Positions 1-9,114 of a stretch of DNA of 64,000 bases are shown one piece after another. The stretch is from NCBI GenBank assembly GCA_963786985.1, contig CAWBBL010000015.1:177698-241697 (forward strand), written 5' to 3'. Source of the stretch: Desertimonas sp963786985 (GTDB lineage Bacteria; Actinomycetota; Acidimicrobiia; Acidimicrobiales; Ilumatobacteraceae). A model generated the notes under the pieces. That model was not told where the DNA came from. It did no database searches and worked only from the letters and a program-made list of their open reading frames with translations. Numbering within the stretch: the stretch's first letter is position 1; every line of letters begins with the position of its first letter. The position numbers were made by a program, and so were the translations under genes.

Positions 1-1
1 G

Positions 2-79
2 ATCGGCGCCCTCCCGGCGCACACCGGCGAGCACGAGATCGACGATCCGACGAAGGGCTTCTTCGACCAAGACGGTTGA
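2..79 (+). CDS. C-terminal end of an unidentified gene (partial)
   Basis: An open frame enters from the left edge and ends at TGA 77-79, giving the last 25 residues of a protein. The tail is acidic and ends in KGFFDQDG. In actinobacteria the gene just before DUF177-rpmF is often a DivIVA/SepIVA-like coiled-coil protein, so that is a positional guess. The visible fragment has no domain that proves it. Confidence 0.45.
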   Translation: MGALPAHTGEHEIDDPTKGFFDQDG

Positions 80-116
80 CCTCGCTCCGTCCCCTGATCG
101 GCGGCACACTGGTGTC

Positions 117-620
117 ATGTCCGCCAACCAGTTGCGTGTCAACGCCGCCGAACTGCTGCGCGAACCAGGGTTGCGCCGCCATGTCTCGGTGAAGATCGCG
201 CCGGGCGACGTCGACGCTCAGCATCCGGCGATTGCTGGTGAACTGACCGCCGAGTTGGACCTGGTGTCGACGCTGGACGACATCGCCCTCAGCGGGACGA
301 TCGAGGTGCCGTGGCGCGGGGAGTGCCGGCGGTGCGCCCGTCCGCTCGCCGAGGCGGTCGTTGTCGAGGTCGACGAGCGCTACGCCGACCAACCCGCCGA
401 GCACGACGATGCCTTCCCCATCGACCACGGCCAGATCGACCTCGCCCCGATGGTTCGCGAGCACGTCCTGTTGACCATCGACGACCCCCGGCTGTGCCGA
501 CCCGATTGCCCCGGACTGTGTCCCGTCTGCGGTGCGGAGCTGCGTGAGGGGCCGTGCGCGTGCGACCGTGCCGTCGTCGACGAGCGGTGGGCCGCCCTCG
601 ACCAGCTCCGCCGCCCCTGA
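117..620 (+). CDS. YceD/DUF177 family protein
   Basis: A 167-residue protein of the YceD (DUF177) family. The family is almost always encoded next to rpmF and is linked to 23S rRNA accumulation and ribosome assembly in some bacteria and plastids. Visible features are the central CRRCARPL motif and a C-terminal cluster (CRPDC, CPVC, CAC) that together can bind zinc. The ATG at 117 is preceded by CACACT six bases upstream, a weak -10 match that would make the mRNA leaderless. The gene is followed by a structured repeat and then rpmF, the expected order. Confidence 0.85.
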   Translation: MSANQLRVNAAELLREPGLRRHVSVKIAPGDVDAQHPAIAGELTAELDLVSTLDDIALSGTIEVPWRGECRRCARPLAEAVVVEVDERYADQPAEHDDAFPIDHGQIDLAPMVREHVLLTIDDPRLCRPDCPGLCPVCGAELREGPCACDRAVVDERWAALDQLRRP

Positions 621-628
621 CCCCACCC

Positions 629-701
629 GAGTGTTTCCGGCCGCCCGAGTGTTTGCGGCGGCACGTGTCGGCCGGTAGCACTCGCCTGGACGGAAACACT
701 C
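629..701. repeat. GAGTGTYT structured repeat, copy A (upstream of rpmF)
   Basis: Two direct copies of GAGTGTTT start at 629 and 647, exactly 18 bp apart. An inverted copy, AAACACTC, lies at 694-701. CCCGAGTGTTTCCG (626-639) pairs perfectly with CGGAAACACTCGGG (691-704), so the transcript could fold into a long hairpin. A second copy with the same 18-bp spacing lies upstream of rpsP (12345-12399). Confidence 0.6.
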
Positions 702-738
702 GGGCGGGGCGGGCGAGGGTGTCGAGGGGTTGGGCCGG

Positions 739-744
739 TAGCCT
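739..744 (+). promoter_or_regulatory. -10 element of rpmF (TAGCCT)
   Basis: TAGCCT fits the TANNNT form seen before many genes here. It would give a leader of about 25-30 nt carrying the purine-rich GGAG at 767-770 before ATG 778. rpsP and rplS have the same layout. Confidence 0.45.
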
Positions 745-777
745 GGGCCAGCCCGAATTTCGTCCCGGAGACCCACG

Positions 778-957
778 ATGGCAGTTCCCAAGAAGAAGAA
801 GTCGAAGTCGAAGTCCCGCAGCCGTCGCGCCGGTGCATGGAAGCTCGACGCCCCGGCGCGCAGTGTGTGCCCGAGGTGTGGCGCGGCGAAGACGCCCCAC
901 ACGGTGTGCCCATCCTGCGGCTGGTACAAGAACCGCGTCGCAGTCGACGTCGCCTGA
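778..957 (+). CDS. rpmF: 50S ribosomal protein L32
   Basis: A 59-residue protein that begins MAVPKKKKSKSKSRSRR, the classic L32 start, and is part of the large ribosomal subunit. CPRCG and CPSCG near residues 31-34 and 46-50 form a four-cysteine zinc ribbon, so this is the zinc-dependent (C+) form. The start ATG has GGAG a few bases upstream. It sits between DUF177 and plsX, its usual neighbours in actinobacteria, and ends 13 bp before plsX. Confidence 0.95.
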   Translation: MAVPKKKKSKSKSRSRRAGAWKLDAPARSVCPRCGAAKTPHTVCPSCGWYKNRVAVDVA

Positions 958-970
958 CTCTCGTCACTCG

Positions 971-1930
971 ATGCTGCCCATCGCCGTCGACGCCATGGGC
1001 GGCGACCATGCACCCGACGTGGTGCTGGCCGGCGTGCGACGGGCAGTCGACGACGGTATCCCCGTCGCCCTCGTCGGACCCGCTGGACTGGCCCACGACC
1101 CCGACATCGAGCTGATCAGCGCGAGCGAGCTGATCGGCATGGACGAGGAGCCTGGTGCCGCAGTCCGCACGAAGAAGGACTCGACGCTCGTGCGCGCTGC
1201 CGAGGCGGTCCGCGATGGCAAGGCCTCGGCGATGGTGTCGGCCGGCAACACGGGGGCGACGATGGCCGCTGCCCTGTTGCGCATGGGACGGATCAAGGGC
1301 GTCAAGCGTCCGGCGATCGCCACCCCGATCCCCGTCCCCGGCGGGACGACACCGACCGTGTTGCTCGACGCCGGGGCCAACGCCGAGGTCCAGCCGGAGT
1401 GGCTCGTGCAGTTCGCCCAGATGGGCAGCGTCTACGCCCGCACCCGATTTCACATCGACGCACCCCGTGTCGGCCTGCTGTCGATCGGCGAGGAGCCCGG
1501 CAAGGGCGACTCGCTGCGCAAGGAGGCCTACCCGCTGCTGTCGAAGGCCGGGGCGATCAACTTCATCGGCAATATCGAAGGTCGTGACGTGATGAGCGAC
1601 GCGGTCGACGTCGCCGTCACCGACGGATTCACGGGCAACGTCACACTGAAGACGCTCGAGGGTGGCATGAAGGCGTTGATCGCCGCCCTGCTCGCCGCCT
1701 TCGCCGAAGATGGGTACCGGCAACACGCCGATGCCCTGCTCCCGGCGCTGCTCCCGCTGTACAACACCCTCAATCCCGACACCTATGGCGGAGCCGTGCT
1801 GCTCGGTGTCGACGGCGTGTGCATCATCTCCCACGGCTCTTCCGGGGCCACGGCGATCCGCAACGCGATCGGCGTCGCCGCCGAGATGGTCGAGCACAAG
1901 ATGGTCGACGAGATCAAGGCAATCGTCTAG
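971..1930 (+). CDS. plsX: phosphate acyltransferase PlsX
   Basis: PlsX converts acyl-ACP and phosphate into acyl-phosphate, the acyl donor for PlsY in the first step of phospholipid synthesis. The 319-residue protein starts MLPIAVDAMGGDHAP, the typical N-terminus, and contains SAGNTGA and DAGAN blocks near residues 90-140 and a VTDGFTGN block near residue 216. Length is normal for the family. It lies 13 bp after rpmF and 44 bp before acpP, so phospholipid and ribosome genes appear co-expressed. Confidence 0.95.
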   Translation: MLPIAVDAMGGDHAPDVVLAGVRRAVDDGIPVALVGPAGLAHDPDIELISASELIGMDEEPGAAVRTKKDSTLVRAAEAVRDGKASAMVSAGNTGATMAAALLRMGRIKGVKRPAIATPIPVPGGTTPTVLLDAGANAEVQPEWLVQFAQMGSVYARTRFHIDAPRVGLLSIGEEPGKGDSLRKEAYPLLSKAGAINFIGNIEGRDVMSDAVDVAVTDGFTGNVTLKTLEGGMKALIAALLAAFAEDGYRQHADALLPALLPLYNTLNPDTYGGAVLLGVDGVCIISHGSSGATAIRNAIGVAAEMVEHKMVDEIKAIV

Positions 1931-1959
1931 AACACTTCGGCCACCACCGGCGGGTTCTG

Positions 1960-1965
1960 TACGAT
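1960..1965 (+). promoter_or_regulatory. -10 element of acpP (TACGAT)
   Basis: TACGAT lies nine bases before the ATG at 1975, so the acpP transcript would start at or a few bases before the start codon. No ribosome-binding site is visible in between. Confidence 0.45.
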
Positions 1966-1974
1966 CGCCGATCG

Positions 1975-2259
1975 ATGCCTGCTGACACACCCATCGAGCG
2001 CGACGAGATCTTCGGAATCGTCCGTGACCGGCTCGCCGACATTCTCGAGATCGACCCGTCCGGGATCACCGAGGGACAGTCGTTCGTCGACGACCTCGAC
2101 GCCGACTCCCTGGCGTTGATCGAACTGGTCGAGGCGCTCGAGGAGGAGCTCAGCGAGCGGGCAGCAGGTTTCCGTATCGACGACGAGGATCTCGCCGACC
2201 TCAAGACGGTGCGCGACGCCGTTGACTACGTTCTCGAGCGCACTCGTCAGGGCGGCTGA
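1975..2259 (+). CDS. acpP: acyl carrier protein
   Basis: A 94-residue acidic protein that carries acyl chains on a 4'-phosphopantetheine arm during fatty acid synthesis. The attachment serine is Ser45 in DDLDADSLALIEL, the conserved DSL motif at the start of helix II. The start ATG 1975 is chosen because it gives the normal ACP length and has TACGAT nine bases upstream; the frame is open further upstream but runs over the plsX end. It abuts rnc with no gap. Members of the family are usually near 80 residues, so the N-terminus is slightly long. Confidence 0.9.
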   Translation: MPADTPIERDEIFGIVRDRLADILEIDPSGITEGQSFVDDLDADSLALIELVEALEEELSERAAGFRIDDEDLADLKTVRDAVDYVLERTRQGG

Positions 2260-3009
2260 TTGTCCACCCCCGCCGACGGCGGAGCGGAGGACGTCGCCGC
2301 CCTGATCAGCTCGCTGGGGCTGTACTTCGACGACGTCGGCCTGGTCGATCAGGCGATGTCGCACCGGTCCTGGTGCGCGGAGAATCCGGGACACGCGAGT
2401 TACGAGCGTCTCGAGTTCCTCGGTGATGCCGTGCTCGGCTGGGTCACCGCCGACTGCGCCTTCCGTCAGTTCCCCGACATGTCGGAGGGTCAGCTCACCG
2501 GCATCCGCAAGGGCGTCGTCAACACGATGGCTCTGGCCGAGATGGCGGCCGAGCTGGGCATCGGCCGGTACATCAAGCTCGGCCGCGGAGAGGCGGCGGC
2601 CGGAGGGTCGACCAAGCCGTCGATCCTCGCCGACGCGATGGAGGCGCTGATCGGGGCCACCTACCTCGATCGGGGCTCGGCGACGGCGTACGAGTTCGTC
2701 GAATCGCTGATCGCCACCCGTGTCGAGGCCACCGCCGAACGGCTCGACGAGCTCGACTTCAAGACGACGTTGCAGGAGCTGCTCGCCGGGGCGGGGATGG
2801 CGCCACCGGTGTACGACCTCACCGAGCAGGGCCCCGACCATCAGAAGCGCTTCTTCGCCACCGTGTCCGTGGGCGGGCGAGTGCTCGGAGCCGGGGAGGG
2901 CTCCTCGAAACGGTCGGCCGAGCAGGGTGCGGCGGCTGCGGCGACGCGCACGCTCGGCACCGAATTGACCAGCGCGGCGGACGACCGCGGCGACACGAGG
3001 TCGCCGTGA
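2260..3009 (+). CDS. rnc: ribonuclease III
   Basis: RNase III cuts double-stranded RNA, for example in rRNA precursor maturation. The 249-residue protein has the signature ERLEFLGDAVLG at residues 49-60, a second catalytic block (DAMEALIGA) near residue 127, and a C-terminal double-stranded-RNA-binding domain from about 165 (DFKTTLQELL) to 235. The frame begins with TTG directly after the acpP stop, so translation is probably coupled. An internal start would remove only disordered residues. Confidence 0.93.
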   Translation: MSTPADGGAEDVAALISSLGLYFDDVGLVDQAMSHRSWCAENPGHASYERLEFLGDAVLGWVTADCAFRQFPDMSEGQLTGIRKGVVNTMALAEMAAELGIGRYIKLGRGEAAAGGSTKPSILADAMEALIGATYLDRGSATAYEFVESLIATRVEATAERLDELDFKTTLQELLAGAGMAPPVYDLTEQGPDHQKRFFATVSVGGRVLGAGEGSSKRSAEQGAAAAATRTLGTELTSAADDRGDTRSP

Positions 3010-3030
3010 GACGCGGCGTTCCCTGACACT

Positions 3031-3873
3031 GTGCCGGAGTTGCCAGAGGTCGAGACCGTCAGGCGCGGGCTGCAGCGCCTCGTCGTCGGGCGGCGGATCG
3101 ACGGTGTCGAGGTCGGCCGGGAGCGCACGGTTCGGCGCACTTCGCGTCAGGCGCTGATCGACGGACTCACGGGCACGTCCCTCGTCGCCGCCGGGCGGCG
3201 CGGCAAGTACCTGTTGTGCCCGCTGGACTCCGGCGACGGCTTGATGGTCCACCTGCGGATGACGGGCCAATTGCTCCTCGTCGAATCTGGATCGGCGCGC
3301 CCGCTGCACACCCACGTCGTGCTCCATCTCGGCGACGCCGAGCTGCTCTTCGTCGATTCGCGCACGTTCGGGGAGATGGTCGTCTACGACCCCGACCACG
3401 TCGACATCGAGCTGCCCGAGGTCGCCCGCCTCGGGCTCGATCCGCTCGTCGACAATCCCGATCCCGACGAGCTGTGGGCAGTGCTGCGACGCCGGTCGAT
3501 GCGCATCAAACCACTGCTCCTCGACCAGCACGTCATCGCCGGGATCGGCAACATCTACGCCGACGAGATCCTCCATGCCGCCCGCCTACACCCGGAGACC
3601 CCGGCGTCGTCGCTGCGCCGTCGTGACGCGGTCGCGATCCACGAAGCGATGGGTCGGATCCTCAACGACTCGATCCGCGCCGGTGGCTCGACGCTGTCCG
3701 ATGTCGGGTACGTCGACATGATGGGGGAGGGCGGGTCCTATCAAGACGCCCACCTCGTCTATGGGCGAACCGGCGAGCGCTGTCCGACGTGCGGCCGCGG
3801 CTTCATTCGGCGGATCACGAGTGGTGGACGATCCACCCACTTCTGCCCGGTCTGCCAGCGCCCGCGGACGTGA
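3031..3873 (+). CDS. mutM: formamidopyrimidine-DNA glycosylase
   Basis: This enzyme removes 8-oxoguanine and formamidopyrimidines from DNA and nicks the strand by beta/delta elimination. The protein (280 aa) starts at GTG, giving (M)PELPEVETVRRGL, which carries the catalytic Pro2 and Glu3 after Met removal. The helix-two-turn-helix contains GIGNIYADE near residue 170, and the C-terminus holds the zinc finger CPTCG...CPVC that grips the lesion strand. It lies between rnc and smc, as in mycobacteria. Confidence 0.95.
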   Translation: MPELPEVETVRRGLQRLVVGRRIDGVEVGRERTVRRTSRQALIDGLTGTSLVAAGRRGKYLLCPLDSGDGLMVHLRMTGQLLLVESGSARPLHTHVVLHLGDAELLFVDSRTFGEMVVYDPDHVDIELPEVARLGLDPLVDNPDPDELWAVLRRRSMRIKPLLLDQHVIAGIGNIYADEILHAARLHPETPASSLRRRDAVAIHEAMGRILNDSIRAGGSTLSDVGYVDMMGEGGSYQDAHLVYGRTGERCPTCGRGFIRRITSGGRSTHFCPVCQRPRT

Positions 3874-4008
3874 GTCCGGCCATCCTCGATCTGGGGCGAA
3901 TCCGTGTCAGACGCTGGCACGATTCTTCCCCACAAGCGTCGGTGACACGGATCTTCCCCAGATGCGGGGGCGCGGGTGGCTATCCCCCCACGCCGGTGGC
4001 CCAACCGG

Positions 4009-4014
4009 TAGCTT
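4009..4014 (+). promoter_or_regulatory. -10 element of smc (TAGCTT)
   Basis: TAGCTT is followed by exactly ten bases and then the GTG start of smc at 4025. ftsY and ffh show the same TANNNT-N10-start layout. Confidence 0.45.
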
Positions 4015-4024
4015 CGGGCCCGCC

Positions 4025-7000
4025 GTGTTCCTCAGATCGCTGACCCTCAAAGGCTTCAAGTCCTTCGCCGAGGCCACGACCCTCGAGCTCGAGCCGGGCG
4101 TCACGGTCGTCGTCGGCCCCAACGGCTCGGGCAAATCGAACGTCGTCGATGCCATCGCCTGGGTGCTCGGCGCCCAGGCGCCGTCGGCGGTGCGCAGCCA
4201 GAAGATGGACGACGTGATCTTCGCCGGAACGGCGAGCCGCCCGGCGCTCGGCCGCGCCGAGGTCAGCCTGACGATCGACAACTCCGCCGGCATCCTGCCG
4301 ATCGAGTTCTCCGAGGTCACCGTCAAGCGCACGTTGTTCCGCAGCGGCGACAGCGAATACGCCATCAACAACGTGCCGTGCCGCCTGCTCGATGTCCAGG
4401 AGTTGCTGTCCGATGCCCGGGTCGGCCGCCAGCAGCACGTCATCGTCAGCCAGGGCCAGATCGACGCCGTACTCAACGCTCGCCCGGAAGAGCGCCGGGC
4501 GATCATCGAGGAGGCCGCCGGCGTCCTCAAGTACCGCAAGCGCAAAGAGAAGGCGGAACGCCGCCTCGACGCCACCGAAGCGAACCTCCTGCGATTGCAG
4601 GACCTGCTCCGCGAGGTCCGCCGCCAGCTGCGGCCCCTCGAACGCCAGGCCGAGGCGGCCCAACGACATGGTGAGCTGACCGCCGAGCTCAGTGGACTGC
4701 GCGTCTACGTCGCCGGGCGGGAGATCGCCGCCCTGCGCACCAAGCTGACCACCCTGGCCGAGACCCGCGTTCGAGCGGCCGACGAGGAGACCCGGCTGAA
4801 GGCTGAGCTGATCGCCCTCGACACCGATGTGGTCGCCCTCGAGGCCGAGCTGACGGCGCGGGGCGCTGACGACGTCAGCGATCGGCTCGCCCGCGCCGAG
4901 CAACTGGGCGAACGCGCCCGCGGCCTGTCGGCGATCATCACCGAACGCGCTCGCCGGCTGGAGAGCGACCGCGGGCAACTGCTCGACGAAGCCGTCGTCG
5001 CTTCGCTGGAGGCCGACGCGGGACGGCATCGCAGCGAGCTCGAACTCGTTCGCGGCACCATCGAGGAGGTCGGTCCGCAGCTCGAGGCGCTGGCCGCCGA
5101 GGAGGCCGCGTTCGCCGCCGAGCGGGCTGAGGTGCTCGGATCGCTCGACGCGCTACCCGGGTCGAGCGCGAGCAGCGCCCTCGCCGAGGTGCGTGGTGAG
5201 TTGCGCACCCGACAGTCGGCGTGCGAACACGGTGCAGCCGAGCTGATCCGTTCGCGCAGTCGCAGCGACGCGCTGTCCGCTCGGCTCGCCCGACTCGACG
5301 AGCTGGCCGTACAGCATCGTCATGATTGCCTGGCCATCGAGCTGCTCGAGGCACCGTTGGTCGACGAGATCGCCACGGCCGAACGTCGCCGCACCGAGTC
5401 GGAGGACGCCCACGCGGCGGCCGCCGAGCGAGCTCGGCAGGCGGCCGAAGTGTTGTCGAACCTCGATGCGCGCGTCGAGGCGCTGCAGCTCGCTCTCGAC
5501 GCCGCCCATGCCCAGGCCGGCGCCGAGCACCTCGCCGGAGGCAACGGCGTGCTCGGCGCGTTGCTCGACTTCGTGCGCATCGAACCTGGCTGGGAGAGCG
5601 CCGTCGAGGCGGCCCTCGGGGAATCACTCGCGGCCGTCGTCGTCACCGACGTCGAAGCAGCCGCTCGGGCGCTACGGGCGTTACGCGCTTCGGACACAAA
5701 CGGAGCTGTCATCGCCCTCGAACGCGGCGTCGCCCGGTCCCCGAACACGGTGACCATCGGCGAGCCAGTGCGACCGCACGTCGGCGCGACACGTCCCGAT
5801 GTCGACGGTCTGCTCGACGGCTTGCTGGCGAACGCTCGCTGTGTCGACAGCCTCGCGGACGCCGCCAGCGCGGCGCTCGCCACTCCTCATGGGATCATCG
5901 TCACGCCAGCCGGAGATCGCCTCGGACCGGCTCTGTGGCGGGTCAGCGCGTCTTCGTCCGGCGGTGTCACGGCCGCGGCCTTGGCCGAGGCGCAGGCGCG
6001 CCGGACTGCAGCTGAACGGTCGCTCGTCGAAGCCCAGGGCAGCGAGGCGGCGGCGTCCAGTGCCGTGGTCGCGACACGGCACCAAGCGGCCGAGATCGCC
6101 GAGCGCCTCGAGGCCAACGATCGCCGGTTCACCGCCGCGGCGGAGGCGCTCGCCCGAGTTCAGGCCGAGCGCCGCGAGATCCTCGTCGAGCAGGAGCCGT
6201 TGGCGGCCCGGACCGACGAACTGACCGAGATCGTGGCCGCCGAGCGGCGGCGAATCGCCGAGTTGGAGGCGGTCATGCCTGGGCTCGAGGCCGGCGAGTC
6301 GGCGGAGGCCGAGGCGGCACGCACCCAGCAGGAGGTGCGCGGTGGACTCGATGCCCGGGCCACGCTGCTCAGCGGCAGGCGACGCGACCTCGAGGTGCGG
6401 GCGGCCGGCCTTGGCGAGCGGGCAGCGCTCCTCGAGCAGCGCCTCGGGGAGATCGAGCGCCGCCTTGTCGTCGATGCCGAAGCGCGAGCGAACGCCGAAC
6501 AGCGGCGGACGTCGATCGAACGAGTGCTGGCGGCGCTCGGCCGCCTGGTGAGCTTCGTCCAGGTCAGGCGGGACACGATCGACCGGCTGCGGGACGACCT
6601 CGCCGAGCGGCGTCAGCGGCACGCCGAGCAGGTCGGGGCGCTCTCCGCCCGACTCGAGGAACGGCGCAGCCGGCGGCATCTCGTCGAGCGTCAGCTCGAC
6701 GAAGTTCGCGAACGGGCGCGGCGGGCGGAGGTCGACGAGACCGAAGCCCGGCTACGCGTCGAGTCGGCCGTCGAGATGCTGCGTCACGACTGCGACGTCG
6801 AGCCCGAAGTCGCCGAGTCGGCCGACCCACCCGAATTGCCGGAAGGTGTCACGGCGCCGGCCCGACTGCGCGAGCTCGACCGTGAGCTGCGCCTGCTCGG
6901 TCCGATCAACCCGCTCGCTCTCGAGGAGTTCACCGAGTTGCAGCAGCGCCACGCCTTCCTCGACGAGCAACTCGAGGACGTGCGGACGACACGGCGGGAG

Positions 7001-7498
7001 TTGACAAGGGTGATCAAGGCCGTCGATCACGAGATCCAGACGGTGTTCGCCACCGCCTTCGCCGACGTCGCCGATCACTTCGCCGCCCTCTTCGGCAACC
7101 TCTTCCCGGGTGGCACGGGACGCCTCGTGCTCACCCAGCCGGAGGACCTCCTGGAGACCGGCATCGACGTGGAGGCCAAACCCGGCGGGAAGAACGTCAA
7201 GAAGTTGTCACTGCTCTCTGGCGGCGAGCGCAGCCTCACCGCGTTGGCCTTCCTGTTCGCGGTGTTCCGCAGCCGGCCATCTCCGTTCTACGTGATGGAC
7301 GAGGTCGAGGCGGCCCTCGACGACGTCAACCTGCATCGCTTCCTCGGCCTCGTCGCCGAGTTCCGCGAGGAAGCGCAGCTGCTCATCGTCAGTCACCAGA
7401 AGCGCACGATGGAGGCCGCCGACTGCCTGTTCGGCGTGACGATGCAGCCCGGAGGCAGCTCCAAGGTGCTCTCCGAGCGGGCCACCGTGCCCTCCTGA
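4025..7498 (+). CDS. smc: chromosome segregation protein SMC
   Basis: SMC forms the ATP-driven ring that organises and segregates the chromosome with ScpA/ScpB. The 1157-residue protein starts VFLRSLTLKGFKSF and has Walker A GPNGSGKS at residues 31-38. Long coiled coils flank a hinge at about residues 500-650 (GVLGALLDFVRIEPGWE). The C-terminal head carries the signature LSGGERSLTALA and Walker B VMDEVEAALDD. Length is normal. The frame is open for 264 bases upstream, but the homologous protein begins at this GTG. No scpA or scpB is in the window. Confidence 0.95.
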   Translation: MFLRSLTLKGFKSFAEATTLELEPGVTVVVGPNGSGKSNVVDAIAWVLGAQAPSAVRSQKMDDVIFAGTASRPALGRAEVSLTIDNSAGILPIEFSEVTVKRTLFRSGDSEYAINNVPCRLLDVQELLSDARVGRQQHVIVSQGQIDAVLNARPEERRAIIEEAAGVLKYRKRKEKAERRLDATEANLLRLQDLLREVRRQLRPLERQAEAAQRHGELTAELSGLRVYVAGREIAALRTKLTTLAETRVRAADEETRLKAELIALDTDVVALEAELTARGADDVSDRLARAEQLGERARGLSAIITERARRLESDRGQLLDEAVVASLEADAGRHRSELELVRGTIEEVGPQLEALAAEEAAFAAERAEVLGSLDALPGSSASSALAEVRGELRTRQSACEHGAAELIRSRSRSDALSARLARLDELAVQHRHDCLAIELLEAPLVDEIATAERRRTESEDAHAAAAERARQAAEVLSNLDARVEALQLALDAAHAQAGAEHLAGGNGVLGALLDFVRIEPGWESAVEAALGESLAAVVVTDVEAAARALRALRASDTNGAVIALERGVARSPNTVTIGEPVRPHVGATRPDVDGLLDGLLANARCVDSLADAASAALATPHGIIVTPAGDRLGPALWRVSASSSGGVTAAALAEAQARRTAAERSLVEAQGSEAAASSAVVATRHQAAEIAERLEANDRRFTAAAEALARVQAERREILVEQEPLAARTDELTEIVAAERRRIAELEAVMPGLEAGESAEAEAARTQQEVRGGLDARATLLSGRRRDLEVRAAGLGERAALLEQRLGEIERRLVVDAEARANAEQRRTSIERVLAALGRLVSFVQVRRDTIDRLRDDLAERRQRHAEQVGALSARLEERRSRRHLVERQLDEVRERARRAEVDETEARLRVESAVEMLRHDCDVEPEVAESADPPELPEGVTAPARLRELDRELRLLGPINPLALEEFTELQQRHAFLDEQLEDVRTTRRELTRVIKAVDHEIQTVFATAFADVADHFAALFGNLFPGGTGRLVLTQPEDLLETGIDVEAKPGGKNVKKLSLLSGGERSLTALAFLFAVFRSRPSPFYVMDEVEAALDDVNLHRFLGLVAEFREEAQLLIVSHQKRTMEAADCLFGVTMQPGGSSKVLSERATVPS

Positions 7499-7512
7499 CG
7501 ATCACGCGTCGG

Positions 7513-7518
7513 TAGCGT
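7513..7518 (+). promoter_or_regulatory. -10 element of ftsY (TAGCGT)
   Basis: TAGCGT plus ten bases precedes the ATG at 7529. The spacing is identical to smc and ffh. Confidence 0.4.
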
Positions 7519-7528
7519 CGGCGGCGAT

Positions 7529-8620
7529 ATGGAGTGGATCTTCCTCGTCCTCATCGCGGTGGTGATCGTCTTCGGCATCGGCGTGCTGGTCTGGAACCGC
7601 CGCCGGGCCGGACAGGCCACGGCCCCTCCGACGGCACCAGCCCCGACGCGTCCCGACCGGCCCCCGCCGGCGGCGACGACGGCCGTTGCCGAACCGCCGG
7701 CGCCGGTCGTCGAGGCACCGACGTTCCGCGGCCGGCTCGCCCGGGCGCGAACGGCGTTCACCGGTGCGTTCGTCGGCGTGCTCAGCCGCGGCGGCATCAC
7801 GGACGCGACGTGGGACGACCTCGAGGAGGCGTTGCTCCGTGCCGACGTCGGTCTCGGGGTGACCACCGACCTCCTCGGCGGTCTGCGCGCGACGGTGAAG
7901 GCGAAGGAGATCACCCAGCCCGACGTGCTGCTCGATGCCCTGCGCCAGGAGATGAAGCAGCGCCTCGCTGGCACCGATCGCACGCTGCACTTCGACGGCG
8001 ACCGGCGACCCAACGTGTGGCTGTTCGTCGGCGTCAACGGCGTCGGCAAGACGACGAGCATCGGCAAGGTCGCCAATCAGCAGGCCGCCGCCGGTCATCG
8101 CGTGCTGCTCGCCGCCGGCGACACGTTCCGGGCGGCTGCCGCCGAGCAGCTGTCGACGTGGGCCGAGCGGTCCGGCGCCGAGCTCGTCAGGGGAAGCGAG
8201 GGGGGCGATCCGAGCGCGGTCGTGTTCGATTCGATCGAACGGGCGGCATCGCGCGACATCGACCTCGTGTTGGCCGACACCGCCGGTCGCCTGCATACCA
8301 AGACGAACCTGATGGAGGAGCTGCGCAAGGTCCGCAGGGTCGCCGATCGGGGCGTCGGAACGGTCACCGAGTCGCTGCTCGTCATCGATGCGACCACCGG
8401 TCAGAACGGTGTCGCCCAAGCCCGCCAGTTCGGCGAGGCCACCGAGCTCACCGGCATCGTGCTCACCAAGCTCGACGGTTCGGCCAAGGGTGGGATCGTG
8501 TTCGCGGTGGAGACCGAGCTGGGCATTCCCGTCAAGCTCGTCGGCCTCGGCGAGTCGATCGGTGATCTCGTCCCGTTCGACCCCGACGAGTTCGTCGACG
8601 CCCTGTTCGAGGCGGCCTGA
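7529..8620 (+). CDS. ftsY: signal recognition particle receptor FtsY
   Basis: FtsY is the membrane receptor that docks ribosome-SRP complexes to the Sec translocon. The 363-residue protein has an N-terminal membrane helix (residues 3-21, IFLVLIAVVIVFGIGVLVW) and a Pro/Ala-rich linker to about residue 65. The four-helix N domain and the GTPase G domain follow, with GVNGVGKTTS near 168, DTAGRLHTK near 250 and TKLDGSAKGG near 312. The membrane-anchored N-terminus is the common actinobacterial form. It follows smc by 30 bp. Confidence 0.95.
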   Translation: MEWIFLVLIAVVIVFGIGVLVWNRRRAGQATAPPTAPAPTRPDRPPPAATTAVAEPPAPVVEAPTFRGRLARARTAFTGAFVGVLSRGGITDATWDDLEEALLRADVGLGVTTDLLGGLRATVKAKEITQPDVLLDALRQEMKQRLAGTDRTLHFDGDRRPNVWLFVGVNGVGKTTSIGKVANQQAAAGHRVLLAAGDTFRAAAAEQLSTWAERSGAELVRGSEGGDPSAVVFDSIERAASRDIDLVLADTAGRLHTKTNLMEELRKVRRVADRGVGTVTESLLVIDATTGQNGVAQARQFGEATELTGIVLTKLDGSAKGGIVFAVETELGIPVKLVGLGESIGDLVPFDPDEFVDALFEAA

Positions 8621-8634
8621 CGGATGGACCAACG

Positions 8635-9114
8635 ATGAACGAACCAGAACCGACGATGCCCAGTGAGGTCTCCGGCGAACTCGGCGCGTTCGACCGATTC
8701 GCGACGAATGCGTCGAGGTTCGTCAGCCGCGCCAATTTCTTCGCCGCGTGCGTCTTGCTCGTGCTGATCTGGGCACCCTCGTATTTCCTGATCGATGATG
8801 TCGACACCTGGCAATTGATCATCAACACGGCGACGACGATCGTCACCTTCCTCATGGTTGCGCTGCTCCAGAACAGTCAGACTCGGTCGGACCATGCCAT
8901 CCAGCACAAGCTCAACGCGATCGCCGATGGTCTCGCTGACCTGATGGACCACCTGGCTGTCGAGAACGACGACGACCAGTTGCGACGCGACCGAATGGAG
9001 TTGCACCGGGCGGTCGGCCTGGAGTCCCGGGAAACCACGAGCAGACGTACTCGTCGGGGGCACCCGAACGACGGGTCGTCGGCGGGCGATCAGTCGGCGA
9101 CGACGGGGGCGTAG
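8635..9114 (+). CDS. low-affinity iron permease family membrane protein
   Basis: A 159-residue protein matching the low-affinity iron permease family (PF04120) by its layout: SRFVSRANFF, two membrane helices (about residues 37-56 and 61-80), then the cytosolic segment LLQNSQTRSDHAIQHKLN. The family name comes from yeast Fet4; the short bacterial members have no proven transport role. The last 45 residues are hydrophilic and probably disordered. Its 3' end overlaps the convergent MFS gene by 25 bp. Confidence 0.75.
   Translation: MNEPEPTMPSEVSGELGAFDRFATNASRFVSRANFFAACVLLVLIWAPSYFLIDDVDTWQLIINTATTIVTFLMVALLQNSQTRSDHAIQHKLNAIADGLADLMDHLAVENDDDQLRRDRMELHRAVGLESRETTSRRTRRGHPNDGSSAGDQSATTGA

Noticed and set aside
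380..1990. Long reverse-strand open frame opposite DUF177, rpmF and plsX
   Set aside because: It lies opposite three well-supported genes and has no recognisable domain. High GC makes long false frames common.
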